From Pleurobrachia bachei (lineage: Eukaryota; Ctenophora; Tentaculata; Cydippida; Pleurobrachiidae), in assembly GCA_000695325.1 (NCBI GenBank), contig AVPN01001318.1, positions 1-24,369 on the forward strand: 24,369 bases of DNA, given 5' to 3'. How positions within the stretch are numbered: position 1 is the stretch's first letter; every line of letters starts with the position of its first letter. Under the pieces are notes generated by a model. It made no database searches and was not told the DNA's origin. It saw only the letters and a list, made by a program, of their open reading frames with translations. The translations under genes were made by a program, and so were the position numbers. This document shows positions 1 through 9,097 of the stretch, one piece after another.

Positions 1-1390
1 AGAGAGGGTTGGGGTGAGCCACACCACCCATAACTTTAGAGATGCTAGGGGGAGATTATAGTTTTCAATCGTCTCACAAAGTTTGCACACTTCGGACCGG
101 GCGTGGTTACTGTTATGACAAGTTGTCAAAGAATTCACCTCCCAGAGTCTAACAAGAGCATTTTGGGATCGAATAAGGGAGGGTTGTCTGATGGGTTTGA
201 TGGGATTCTAGAGAACACTTGTCATTTACAATCAAGTGTTCTCTAGAATCCCATCCTTGTCATTTACTTAAAAGGTTGTATTGATAATCTTTCGAGGAAG
301 TAAGACAGGTTAGGGGGGGGGGGCAGAGTCTCTCTTTCTCTGAATGTACACACAATTGCGATAGGGAAATGGACAATGGTGTATAGTAAGCATTACAAAA
401 TGAGGGCAAATAACGTGTCCTACAATTTGCATAACGAAGATAAAACTGCATGTGTTTTGAAAAGTAATGCCCTCTAAATAATTTAGAATGAAGTGCCAAA
501 ACAAAACCAGCTGTTATGCAAAAAGTAAAACTACAATTATAATTTACAGTACATACTAAAGTTTGTACGCAAATTACATCTGCACTACAACTTCTATACT
601 ATAACACTTGTCAGAGCTTTCTATCTCTATCTCCCCGTCTCTCTCTGTAACATCTCAATTCTCTCACTTCTCCTACATTCGTTTACTATTATTAGCAAGA
701 TACGGAAGCAGCTAGAGAGCGACATATTGTACAAGGAGAGACAAACATGGAGACAGAGAGAGACATTTATGGGTAAAGCAAGAACAGTCACAAATAGAAA
801 ATACATTCATGTACAGAAATTAGTAACTAATACTACATAATGCAGCTGTCATGCAGCGACAGAGTGTAATGATCGTAGTAAGACAGAAACATGGAGAGAT
901 GGAGAGATAGGGAGAGGCTGAGGAAAGATCTTTGGATTAGCAGATAGAGAGTAGCAGATATCAACTTTGAACAATAGTAGTAGTACATAGGCACATGTAA
1001 GGCGTAGCCACAAAAATATATAACAAGTATAGCATGAAGAGAGCGCAGCACTACTGTCAGTACTCAATAGTACATCTCTCTAGATCACAGCATGACACTT
1101 CTTTTGTACACGGCCACCCAACTTTCTACCTCATCCTTTTTTACCTGCAAACAAACAGATGACGTAATGGTGTATGTGGTACCAAAATAAAAACATACGC
1201 ACGCAAACACGTAATGCACGGAGGACGAGAGAGAAATGTAAATTTAGTTCTAATACGTTGGTACAGGGAAGTTGACAGACCCGGTTGGAGGGGGCATGAC
1301 AGCCAATCACGGTGTGAGAGAGAATGTGGGCCTGCCCAGTATCTGGGTAGTTACCAGCCACTGTAGAATATTAATGAGAATAATTATGAG
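1..1390. other. Gene-free left flank
   Basis: I see no exon that can be supported here. The short open frames on the minus strand are low-complexity, lack homology that I recognise and have no splice context. The stretch holds a strong inverted repeat at 199-255, a G run near 314-323 and AG-rich tracts around 740-930. It ends where the duplicated SRCR unit begins. Confidence 0.6.
199..255. repeat. Perfect 23-bp inverted repeat (hairpin)
   Basis: The left arm at 199-221 (starting GATGGGATTCTAGAGAAC) is matched without mismatch by its reverse complement at 233-255, leaving an 11-nt loop. The loop-side sequence CTTGTCATTTAC (219-230) recurs directly after the right arm (256-267), so the structure may have arisen by local inverted duplication or be the remnant of a foldback element. 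No other copy is seen in the window. Confidence 0.85.
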
Positions 1391-1845
1391 ATGAAGTAGA
1401 GGCCTGTGTCATGTGGTTCACACCGTATTTCATTCCGTGCTCTGTGCCGGATAGATCAAGATTAACAATTTATAAACAAGAACGCAGTTTGAATAAACTA
1501 AGTGCTTACATTTTTGTCTAAAAGCAACGTTTTGAGTTTCTAAGGGCAATCTTAAGATTCAGTTGTCGAGAGAGAGACGCACGTCATAAGCCGCAAGATC
1601 AAATAGATCCACAGTGTATTGTGTGACTGTAATGAAGAAACCATATCATTGGTTGCCAGGTTCTACCTACAGATCGCGTGTTTGAACATAACAAATCATT
1701 GGATAGGAGAAGAATAGGGAAAGTTTGAATATAGCGTTCTGAATACTGGAAATAGCCTAACTAAGGCGAGGGGGACTAAACAAACAAATGGTGAAGTAGA
1801 ACTTCGACTACCATCTCACAAGAATAGAAAGGAGTAGAGAGAAAT

Positions 1846-1905
1846 GGAGAGAGAGTGTGTGTGAGAGTGTGTGTGAGAGAGAGAGAGAGAGAGAAAGATA
1901 GAGGG
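1846..1905. repeat. GA/GT microsatellite
   Basis: A run of GAGA with GTGT interruptions. The corresponding tract in unit B lies at about 5440-5490 and differs in length, as expected for slippage. Confidence 0.8.
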
Positions 1906-2354
1906 AGACAACTTATTCGATTCAACATATTTAAACATATTCAAAATGAGTTATGATTTTTATAGTCTCGACTTTGTGGACTAGAATAGGTAATAACTCT
2001 ACAAAAAGATGAAGAAATATAATCATAAGGATTACGCAGAAAGCAAAGTGTATGATGTGCACAGTGGTGTGAGTTTCAAAGTGTGTTTTTACGTTACTAT
2101 GTGGTTACTAATGGAAAGATGTTCAGTTCACATACAGTATAGTATCATGTCATAAGCCTCTTAATTCCTAAAGCTCCAGTTACCTGAGATCAGGGTCCAC
2201 ATGGGAGAATCTGTCAGACCATTGAACTAGGATTCTCTCATCGGGATGATGACAATATATATATGTGTAGGGCAACTCTCTATTTAGTTTACAAGGAAAG
2301 TTGAGCCGTGCAACTGTTTCACGATGTTCAGCGCTTGAATTCTACCATCCAGGC

Positions 2355-2462
2355 AGGAACCGACCGAATCAGGAAATTCTGGTCCCTGATTGGCTGATAA
2401 CCAGTCACGTGACCTAAATAACGAGTTCTGATTGGTTATTTACTCGATTCGGTCGGTTCCTA
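2355..2462 (+). mobile_element. MITE with 16-bp terminal inverted repeats and target duplication
   Basis: The element starts with AGGAACCGACCGAATC (2355-2370) and ends with its exact reverse complement (2446-2461). It is flanked by a direct repeat CATCCAGGC (2346-2354 and 2463-2471). The unit B sequence has a single CATCCAGGC at 5935-5943 with no element, an empty-site match. The target duplication is 8 or 9 bp, depending on how one shared base is assigned. An 8-bp reading would suit a hAT-type element, but the termini are not a clean hAT consensus. The interior has two CCAATCAG boxes (on the minus strand) around a GTCACGTGAC palindrome (2404-2413). Confidence 0.88.
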
Positions 2463-2799
2463 CATCCAGGCATCTGATGACAGATTCCTGTTTGTAATGA
2501 AAATCGTGGTGATGCATTTGTGAGGAACAAAATACAGACACGATGATCATGAGTAGATAGTATCTCATTGTATATCATGTCAATACCTCTTCGAGATCCT
2601 ATTGCCCGTGAGACACAGGACGAAAAACCAAGTCCTCCTGGGTTTTCGGCGCAGGAAGGGAGGGGCAAGGTCAGTCTGTTTTAGTACAGCCACCTGCGCC
2701 TTTGTTTCAGACAAATAAAATAAACATCTAGATGGAATAGTTTAAAATGATTTGGAAAACTTTATAAATTCATTTCTCTTCTCCGGGTCCTCTTCGCGG

Positions 2800-4503
2800 T
2801 TAGAAGCAGCTTACCCATAGAGCCTCCTCAGGATCACGTTGGAAGGAGTGTTGTGAAACTACAATATCTCCGCAGTCGTCAATAGTAACTCCGGCTCCGC
2901 ACCCACAGTCCATACTAGTAATAGGTAGGAAGCTGATATTGTTTCCTATGATGTAGCCACACGAGAGGCCTTTTCCTTGACTCTCCTCCAGCTCTCCGAT
3001 GCCTCTGTGGTCGGAGTAGGTCTTGGATGACTGGATACCCAAGATGGTACGGCACATGGCCTGGGTGTTGCAATAGGGGTTCCTCTGTATGGCACCGATA
3101 GGTACCAGACCAGTCAGGAAGGTGCCATTGTCACGATTGTAGAGGGTGCCAACTGCCGTCCCAAAGTCCCCATCCCAGATAACGTCTTCTGCGTTGTGTC
3201 CTCCTCCAGGGTTCCTTGCCAGCGCCATGTGAACCAACCTCCAGACGGAAGGGATATCGTCAGTGCATGTTAGGTGAAGGGCACTGTCTGCGTCACATTC
3301 ATCGCTTGTAGCAGAACTAGCAGAGCAGAATTCTTGTGACAAAGCGTCAAGATTAAGGGGACAGGTTACATTGTATAGAACCGGCTCGATGTCATACTCC
3401 TTAATATATGAGCAGTCCAATCGGTCATCGTGAGGGACTTCATAGTTGGTGGTGATTACTTCAGCATACCGGGATCCGGCTGCCCTACAAATCAAGTCAG
3501 CGGTATGTTGGTCCACGTCTTTTCCACAGATCAGGCCTTTCTTCAATGTGTCCTGGTTTGTAAGGACGACGGTGCCTGTGGTTGAGTTTTCACCTTGCCC
3601 CGTTTCTATGGTTACTATAGAGTTCCACGGGCCTGGATCTGGTGATGGCTCTGTAGTTGGTGCTGGTGTTGGAGAGTTAGTCTTGCAGTACAAAACCATA
3701 CCATCCTCCCATTTACTTACCTGAACACTTTGAAATGGACGATAAAAGGCACATTCTGAGAACTCCTGTGCATCCACAGGACAGTATATATACCCATCAA
3801 ATGTAAAATTACTACCGATGAAGGTTTCTGCTAGGCTATCATTATGGTTATCTCCATTGGTTCCATAATTATTATATTCTGCCCCAAGCGGATACCCTGC
3901 CTCTCTGCAGAAGAAGTCATTAGTGGCTTTGGGATGACCGTAGCCACCATGATATGCCATAGCACTTTTAAGGAACCCACCAGTTCTTCTTTTCATGGTG
4001 AGTACCAGCGTCCCATAGCTCCCGCTAACTACAGCTGTGGTGCTGATATTTCGCTTCAGCTCCACTTTCTCTAGTGTCCACACGGGATTACATTTGAGCG
4101 CCACGGATTCGTCGATTGTGCAGTTCATCCCTGTATTGTAGGTACAATCAGCTAGACTTGTTGCATTTTCTGTGCAGTTGGTAATTGTCAGGTTTCCAGG
4201 CCGATCCAAAATCCGAGAGTCTCTGCTTATCTGATATCTTTCCTCTAGCTTTTTGTAGGTGGTGAAGTTTCCACCATCAGGGAATCCTAACCTTCGGCAC
4301 AGGAAATCCGCCTCATTTCCACTAAACCCGTCCTTGCAAACTCTCCTGTACAATCCGAATTCCCTAGAATATATCACAGGAACTCCAACATAGGTTCCAT
4401 CACGTCCTGCTGCCCCTCTGTTAAACAGTTCGACGTTATCAATTTTTACGGCTGTAATAGCTGCCCCGGAAATCAGGAACATCAACAAGTAAAGCTCCAT
4501 CAT
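2800..4503 (-). CDS. Secreted SRCR-like four-domain protein, copy A
   Basis: The 567-aa product begins with a hydrophobic signal peptide (about 1-19), followed by four scavenger-receptor cysteine-rich-like repeats. Domain 1 (about 20-139) is closest to the consensus, with CRRLGFPDGGNF at 69-80 and six cysteines (56, 69, 110, 120, 128, 138). Domain 2 (about 142-273) has CREAGYPLGA. A proline-rich linker (277-292) leads to domain 3 (about 294-413, CRAAGS) and a divergent domain 4 (about 420-567, with CRTILG). About a dozen N-x-S/T sequons and no later membrane segment suggest a secreted glycoprotein, perhaps in recognition or adhesion; that role is inferred from the family. The open frame extends 52 codons upstream, but the paralogue has an in-frame TAA there, so the double ATG at 4503 is chosen. 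It is a single exon. The stop position is shared by both copies. Confidence 0.82.
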   Translation of the reverse strand: MMELYLLMFLISGAAITAVKIDNVELFNRGAAGRDGTYVGVPVIYSREFGLYRRVCKDGFSGNEADFLCRRLGFPDGGNFTTYKKLEERYQISRDSRILDRPGNLTITNCTENATSLADCTYNTGMNCTIDESVALKCNPVWTLEKVELKRNISTTAVVSGSYGTLVLTMKRRTGGFLKSAMAYHGGYGHPKATNDFFCREAGYPLGAEYNNYGTNGDNHNDSLAETFIGSNFTFDGYIYCPVDAQEFSECAFYRPFQSVQVSKWEDGMVLYCKTNSPTPAPTTEPSPDPGPWNSIVTIETGQGENSTTGTVVLTNQDTLKKGLICGKDVDQHTADLICRAAGSRYAEVITTNYEVPHDDRLDCSYIKEYDIEPVLYNVTCPLNLDALSQEFCSASSATSDECDADSALHLTCTDDIPSVWRLVHMALARNPGGGHNAEDVIWDGDFGTAVGTLYNRDNGTFLTGLVPIGAIQRNPYCNTQAMCRTILGIQSSKTYSDHRGIGELEESQGKGLSCGYIIGNNISFLPITSMDCGCGAGVTIDDCGDIVVSQHSFQRDPEEALWVSCF

Positions 4504-4533
4504 GACTGTTTCAGGAGGGTAACTAGTAGCTAG

Positions 4534-4558
4534 TTTTATATGACTTGGACACCACGTG
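4534..4558 (-). promoter_or_regulatory. TATA box and E-box of SRCR gene A
   Basis: On the minus strand, ATATAAAA (4534-4541) lies 31-38 nt upstream of the first ATG, and a CACGTG box sits at 4553-4558. Identical elements are present at gene B. The short distance implies a transcription start almost at the ATG and a near-absent 5' leader. Confidence 0.6.
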
Positions 4559-4642
4559 CTATGTGACAAGGTAATCATTGAAAACAAAGAACGGTTGACA
4601 GCACACCTGTTAGAACGGCGTGGTATCAAAGGAAGTTTAGTC

Positions 4643-4730
4643 AGGAACCGACCAACCAATCAAAACTTGTTATTTACTATTTAGGTCACGTGACTGGTTA
4701 TCAGCCAATCAGGGACCAGTATTTCCTGGT
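4643..4730 (-). mobile_element. Degenerate MITE copy in promoter of gene A
   Basis: This is the same family as 2355-2462, in opposite orientation. It begins AGGAACCGACC and keeps both CCAATCA motifs and GTCACGTGAC (4685-4694). The distal terminal repeat is no longer recognisable. It lies about 140-230 bp upstream of the ATG of gene A. Its presence at the same place in unit B shows that it predates the duplication. Confidence 0.8.
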
Positions 4731-6288
4731 TATTATTAATAACAGCTGTCCTTTGAATGGATCTTGACAACTTAGATTGACGACATATATAATGTGGTTG
4801 TAAAACAAAGACATATTAATGAGCTACTGCGATGTTACAATGAATATAATATTCTGCTAGTAGAATGATTATATTCTATAAGTACAGGTGTTTTAAAAGT
4901 TTCTTATAAAAAAGTTTCTTCCTAAAGCGTTTCTTAAAAATCGAGAGTAAGGTAATTATTATATATGATATGAAGTAGAGGCCTGTGTCATGTGGTTCAC
5001 ACCGCAATTCATTCCGTGCTCTGTGCCGGATAGATCAAGATTAACAATCTAAAAACAAGAACGCAGTTTGAATAAACTAAGTGCTTACATTAGTCTAAAA
5101 ACAGTGTTTTGAGTTTCCAAGGGCAATCTAAAGATTCAGTTGTCTCGAGAGAGCTGAGAGACGCATATCATAGGCCGCAAGATCATATATGTACATAGAT
5201 CCACAGTGTATTGTGTGACTGTAATGAGGAAACCATATCATTGGTTGCCAGGTTCTACCTACAGATCGCGTGTTTGAACATAACAAGTCATTGGATAGGA
5301 GAAGAATAGGGAAAGTTTGAATATATAGCGTTCTGAATACTGGCAATAGCCTAACTTGGTGAGGGAGCTGAGACTAAACAAACAAATGGTGAAGTAGAAC
5401 TTCGACTACCATCTCACGAATATAGAGTGGGAGAGAGAAATGGAGAGAGAGTGTGTGTGAGAGGGTGAGAGAGAGAGAGAGAGAAAGATAGAGGGAGACA
5501 ACTTATTCGATTCAACATATTTAAACATATTCAAAATGAGTTATGATTTTTATAGTCTCGACTTTGTGGACTAGAATAAAGGAATAACTCTACAAAAAGA
5601 TGAAGAAATATAGTCATCCTAAGGATTACGAAGAAAGCAAAGTGTATGATGTGTACAGTGGTGTGAGTTGCAGGGTGTGTTTTTACGTTACTATGTGGTT
5701 ACTAAGGGAAATAGGATGATGCCCAGTACACATACAGTAATATCATGTCATAAGCCTCTTAATTCCTAAAGCTCCAGTTACCTAACATCAGAGTCCACAT
5801 GGGAGAATCTGTGAGGCCAATGAACTAGGATTCTCTCATCTGATTGATGACAACATATGTGTAGGGCGTTTAGTTTACAAGGAAGGTTGAGCCGTACTGC
5901 AACTATTTCACGATGTTCAGCGCTTGAATTCTACCATCCAGGCATCTGATGACAGATTCCTGTTTGTAATGAAAATCGTGGTGATGCATTTGTGAGGAAC
6001 AAAATACAGACACGATGATCATGAGTAGATAGTATCTCATTGTATATCATGTCAATACCTCTTCGAGATCCTATTGCCCATGAGATACCCTCACAGGACG
6101 AAAAACCAAGTCCTGCTTTTAAAAATGGGTTTTCGGCGCAGGAAGGGAGGAGGCAAGGTCAGTCTGTCTTAGTACAGCCACCTGCGCCTTTGTTTTAGAC
6201 AAATAAAATAAACATATAGGTGGAATAGTTTAAAATGGTTTTGGAAAAGTTCATCAATTCATTTGTCTTCTCCGGGTCCTCTTCGTGG

Positions 6289-7968
6289 CTAGAAGCAGTT
6301 TACCCATAGAGCCTCCTCAGGATCACGTTGAAAGGAGTGTTGTGAAACTACAATATCTCCGCAGCCGTCAATAGTAACTCCGGCTCTGCACCCACAGTCC
6401 ATGCTTGTTATTGGAAGGAAGCTGATATTGTTTCCTATGATGTAGCCACAAGAGAGGCCTTTACCTTGACTCTCCTCCAGTTCTCCGATGCCTCTGTGGT
6501 CGGAGTAGGTCTTGGATGACTGGGTACCCAAGATGGTACGGCACATGGCCTGGGTGTTGCAGTATGGTTTCCTCTGTATGGCACCGATGGGTACCAGACC
6601 GGTCAGAAAAGTACCATTGTCACGATTGTAGAGGGTGCCAACTGCCGTCCCAAAGTGACCATCCCAGATAACGTCTTCTGCGTTGTGGCCTCCTCCAGGG
6701 TTCCTTGCCAGCGCCATGTGAACCAACCTCCAGATAGAAGGGATATCGTCAGTGCATGTTAGGTGAAGGGCACTATCTGCGTCACATTCATCGCTTGTAG
6801 CAGAACTAGCAGAGCAGAATTCTTGTGACAAAGCGTCAAGGTCGAGGGGGCAGGTTACATTGTATAGAACCGGCTCGATGTCATTATCCTTGATATACGA
6901 GCAGTCCAATCGGTCATCGTGAGGGACTTCATAGTTGGTGGCGATCACTTCAGCATACCGGGATCCTGCTGCCCTACAAATCAAGTCAGCGGTATGTTGG
7001 TCCACGTCTTTTCCACAGATCAGGCCTTTCTTCAATGTGTCCTGGTTTGTAAGGACGACGGTGCCTGTTGTTGAGTTTTCACCGTGCCCCGTTTCTATGG
7101 TTACTATAGAGTTCCACGGGCCTGGCTCTGGTGATGGTGTTGGAGAGTTAGTCTTGCAGTACAAAACCTCACCATCCTCCCATCTCAGTCCCTGAACATT
7201 TTGAAATGGATGATAAAAGGAACATTCTGAGAAATCCTGAGCATCCACAGGACATTTTATTCCCCTATTAAATGTAAAGGTGTTACCGATGAAGGGTTCC
7301 GCTAGGCTATCATTATGGTTATCTCGATTGGCTCCATAATCCTCTGCCCCAAGCGGATACCCTGCCTCTCTGCAGAAGAAATCCCTAGTGGCTTTGGGAT
7401 GACCGTAGCCACCATGATATGCCATAGCACTTTTAAGAAATCCATCAGTTCTTCTTTTCATGGTGACTACCAGCGTCCCATAGCTCCCGTTAACTATAGC
7501 TGTGGTGCTGATATTTCTTTTCAGCTCGACTTTTTCTAGTGACCACACGGGATTACATTTGAGCGCCACGGATTCGTATATTGTGCAGGTCATCCCTGTA
7601 TTGTAGGTACAGTCAGCTAGACTTGCTGCGTTTTCAGTACAGTTGGTAATTGTCAGGTTTCCAGGCGTCGCTCCCCAAAACCAAGAGTCTTTCCGATATC
7701 TTTCCTCTAGCTCTTTGAAGGTGGTGAAGTTTCCACCATCAGGGAATCCTAACCTTCGGCACAGGAAATCCGCCTCATTTCCACTAAAGCCGTCCACGCA
7801 GACTCTCGTGTACAATCCGGATTCCCTAGGATATATCACAGGAACTCCAACATAGGTTCCATCGTATCCTATTGCTGCCGCTCTGTTAAACAGTTCGATC
7901 TTATCAATTTTTAGAGCTGTAATAGCTACCCCGGAAATCAGGAACATCAACAAGTAAAGCTTCATCAT
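6289..7968 (-). CDS. Secreted SRCR-like four-domain protein, copy B
   Basis: The 559-aa paralogue of the gene at 2800-4503 has the same signal peptide, four SRCR-like domains and terminal Cys-Phe. The start is firm: the leader has an in-frame TAA two codons before the double ATG at 7968. The proline-rich linker is shorter (SPTPSPEPGP). Differences from copy A are concentrated in domains 1 and 2. For example, the segment following CRRLGFPDGGNFTT is almost fully replaced between the copies. Domains 3 and 4 differ at only about a dozen residues despite many silent changes. Both copies look functional. Role and partners are unknown; secreted recognition or adhesion is an inference from SRCR proteins. 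Confidence 0.84.
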   Translation of the reverse strand: MMKLYLLMFLISGVAITALKIDKIELFNRAAAIGYDGTYVGVPVIYPRESGLYTRVCVDGFSGNEADFLCRRLGFPDGGNFTTFKELEERYRKDSWFWGATPGNLTITNCTENAASLADCTYNTGMTCTIYESVALKCNPVWSLEKVELKRNISTTAIVNGSYGTLVVTMKRRTDGFLKSAMAYHGGYGHPKATRDFFCREAGYPLGAEDYGANRDNHNDSLAEPFIGNTFTFNRGIKCPVDAQDFSECSFYHPFQNVQGLRWEDGEVLYCKTNSPTPSPEPGPWNSIVTIETGHGENSTTGTVVLTNQDTLKKGLICGKDVDQHTADLICRAAGSRYAEVIATNYEVPHDDRLDCSYIKDNDIEPVLYNVTCPLDLDALSQEFCSASSATSDECDADSALHLTCTDDIPSIWRLVHMALARNPGGGHNAEDVIWDGHFGTAVGTLYNRDNGTFLTGLVPIGAIQRKPYCNTQAMCRTILGTQSSKTYSDHRGIGELEESQGKGLSCGYIIGNNISFLPITSMDCGCRAGVTIDGCGDIVVSQHSFQRDPEEALWVNCF

Positions 7969-7998
7969 GACTGTTTAAGGAGGGTAAGTAGTAGCTAG

Positions 7999-8023
7999 TT
8001 TTATATGACTTGGACACCACGTG
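7999..8023 (-). promoter_or_regulatory. TATA box and E-box of SRCR gene B
   Basis: ATATAAAA on the minus strand (7999-8006) lies 31-38 nt before the ATG at 7968, with CACGTG at 8018-8023. The arrangement is the same as at gene A. Confidence 0.6.
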
Positions 8024-8106
8024 CTATGTGATAATGCAATCATTGAAACAAAGCACGGTTGACAGCACACCTGTTAGAACGGCGTGGTATCAAAGGAGGT
8101 TTAGTC

Positions 8107-8190
8107 AGGAACCGACCAACCAATCAAAACTTGTTATTTAGGTCACGTGACTGGTTATCAGCTAATCAGCGACCAGTATTTCCTGGTTAT
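8107..8190 (-). mobile_element. Degenerate MITE copy in promoter of gene B
   Basis: This is the orthologous insertion to 4643-4730: AGGAACCGACC start, CCAATCA, GTCACGTGAC at 8142-8151, and the same decayed far end. It is slightly shorter because a TATTTACT repeat is contracted. Confidence 0.8.
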
Positions 8191-8744
8191 TATTAATAAC
8201 AGCTGTCTTTTGAATGGATCTTGACAACTTAGATTGTCATCAAATAATGCGAGTGGGGTTGTAAAACAAAAACATATTAATGAGCTACTGCTATGTTACA
8301 ATGAATATAATATTCTGCTAGTAGAATGATTATATTCTATAAGTACAGGTGTTAAAGGATCAAAGAGGTATTCCCGCCGGTCCCGTCATGATTAAAATAA
8401 TCTCAAAACAACAAATCATTATTATATTGTGCATTTCTCAGCTCATATGGAACAGTCAGGTTCCAGGCAGGTTGCCTGGGAACCATCCTTAGCAGGAGCT
8501 GGATACTTTTTATACACGCTACCATCACATTGTCACATGCTCTAACCATTGCATGGTTCTCGTGCACTCCACATACAGAAAGAAATGAGAATAACGCCAA
8601 TGCTCTAACGGCCATCACAACATATCGGAACAGGTTTCCATTGTCTTATGTTATCGCCACGCTGTTCAAGATGGACAAAAACGTACTCCGAGAGAATCAA
8701 AATTCAAAACATTGCGCCACGCCCAATGCACATCTGGAACACCT

Positions 8745-9090
8745 AATCCCCTCCCCTAACCCCCAATCCCCTAACCCCTAATCCCCTCCCCAATCCCCCT
8801 TCTCTAGCCCCTAATTCCCGTCTCCAACCCCTAACCCAATTCTCTAACCCCTAACTCCCGTCTCCAACCCCTAACCCAATTCTCTAACCCCTAACTCCCC
8901 TCCCCTAACCCCCAATCCCCCTTCTCTAGCCCCCCTAACTCCCTTTCTCCAACCCCTAACCCAATTCTCTAACCCCCAATCCCCCTTCTCTAGCCCTAAC
9001 TCCCGTCTCCAACCCCTAACCCAATTCTCTAACCCCTATCCCAACCCCTAACCCCCAACCCAATTCTCTAACCCCTATCCCAATCCCCTC
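8745..9090 (+). repeat. C-rich CCCCTAACCC minisatellite before an exon
   Basis: Short words CCCCTAACC, CCAATCCCC and CTCTAACC recur, with a higher-order unit of about 40 bp containing CTCCCGTCTCC. It resembles telomeric CCCTAA but is irregular. It ends in a normal acceptor (CCTCCTTTCAG). The many CTAAC words match the branch-point consensus, and the complementary strand is rich in G runs. Confidence 0.85.
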
Positions 9091-9097
9091 CTTTCAG

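Larger units (their letters stand above)
1391..2799. other. 3' flank of SRCR gene A, no gene
   Basis: No exon is supported. A comparison with the paralogous flank (4970-6288) shows frame-breaking indels in every short open frame, so the region behaves as non-coding. It contains a GA/GT microsatellite (about 1846-1905), a MITE (2355-2462), and inverted repeats close to the gene end: CAGGAC/GTCCTG at 2616-2635, and GGCGCAGG/CCTGCGCC at 2648-2655 and 2693-2700. The second pair is also present in unit B and may fold in the 3' UTR. Confidence 0.6.
1391..4893 (-). repeat. Tandem duplication unit A (SRCR gene plus flanks)
   Basis: The sequence from about 1391 to 4893 is repeated, in the same orientation, at 4970-8353. 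Similarity is high through the 3' flank, the whole coding region and the promoter. It starts abruptly at ATGAAGTAGAGGCCTGTGTC and ends at AAGTACAGGTGTT. A 76-bp unique spacer (4894-4969), with short GTTTCTTA-like repeats, separates the units. Unit A is longer partly because it carries a ~108-bp MITE that unit B lacks. Confidence 0.9.
4504..6288. other. Promoter of gene A, spacer and 3' flank of gene B
   Basis: No exon is supported. The stretch holds the TATA/E-box promoter of gene A, an old MITE copy (4643-4730), the 76-bp unique spacer at the duplication joint, and the non-coding 3' flank of gene B with its microsatellite. The minus-strand open frame at 5128-5346 is disrupted by indels in the matching region of unit A and is not taken as a gene. 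Confidence 0.6.
4970..8353 (-). repeat. Tandem duplication unit B (SRCR gene plus flanks)
   Basis: This is the second copy of the ~3.4-kb unit. Its borders match those of unit A. It differs by scattered substitutions, small indels in the non-coding flanks, and absence of the MITE found at 2355-2462. Unit B keeps the uninterrupted target site at 5935-5943. Confidence 0.9.
7969..9097. other. Intergenic region and 5' part of RNF26-like copy 1
   Basis: The left part is the promoter of SRCR gene B. From 8493 the sequence is repeated after the assembly gap at 10112, so it belongs to the RNF26-like duplication. An imperfect palindrome GGTTCCAGGCA/TGCCTGGGAACC lies at about 8459-8484. The plus-strand open frame at 8530-8781 shows as many replacement as silent changes between copies and has no donor, so I do not call it coding. 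A C-rich array fills 8745-9090. Confidence 0.55.

Noticed and set aside
2577-2802. Possible splice donor (GTAAGC) at the SRCR stop and a downstream exon
   Set aside because: Copy B has GTAAAC there, and the candidate downstream frame is broken by indels in unit B. Both copies keep the stop at the same codon.
3446-4074. Plus-strand open frames inside SRCR gene A (and 6935-7855 in B)
   Set aside because: They are antisense shadows of the conserved coding frame.
4504-4659. 52-codon N-terminal extension of SRCR gene A
   Set aside because: The paralogue has an in-frame TAA in the same leader, the extension lacks signal-peptide character, and it would cover the TATA box and part of the MITE.
8530-8781. 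Open frame upstream of RNF26-like copy 1 (and 10112-10402 in copy 2)
   Set aside because: Replacement and silent differences between copies are about equal, it runs into the C-rich array, and there is no usable donor. The antisense frame with a signal-like start is equally unsupported.
8745-9090. Interstitial telomere
   Set aside because: CCCTAA words are present but irregular and mixed with CCAATCCCC and CTCCCGTC. It behaves as an intronic minisatellite.
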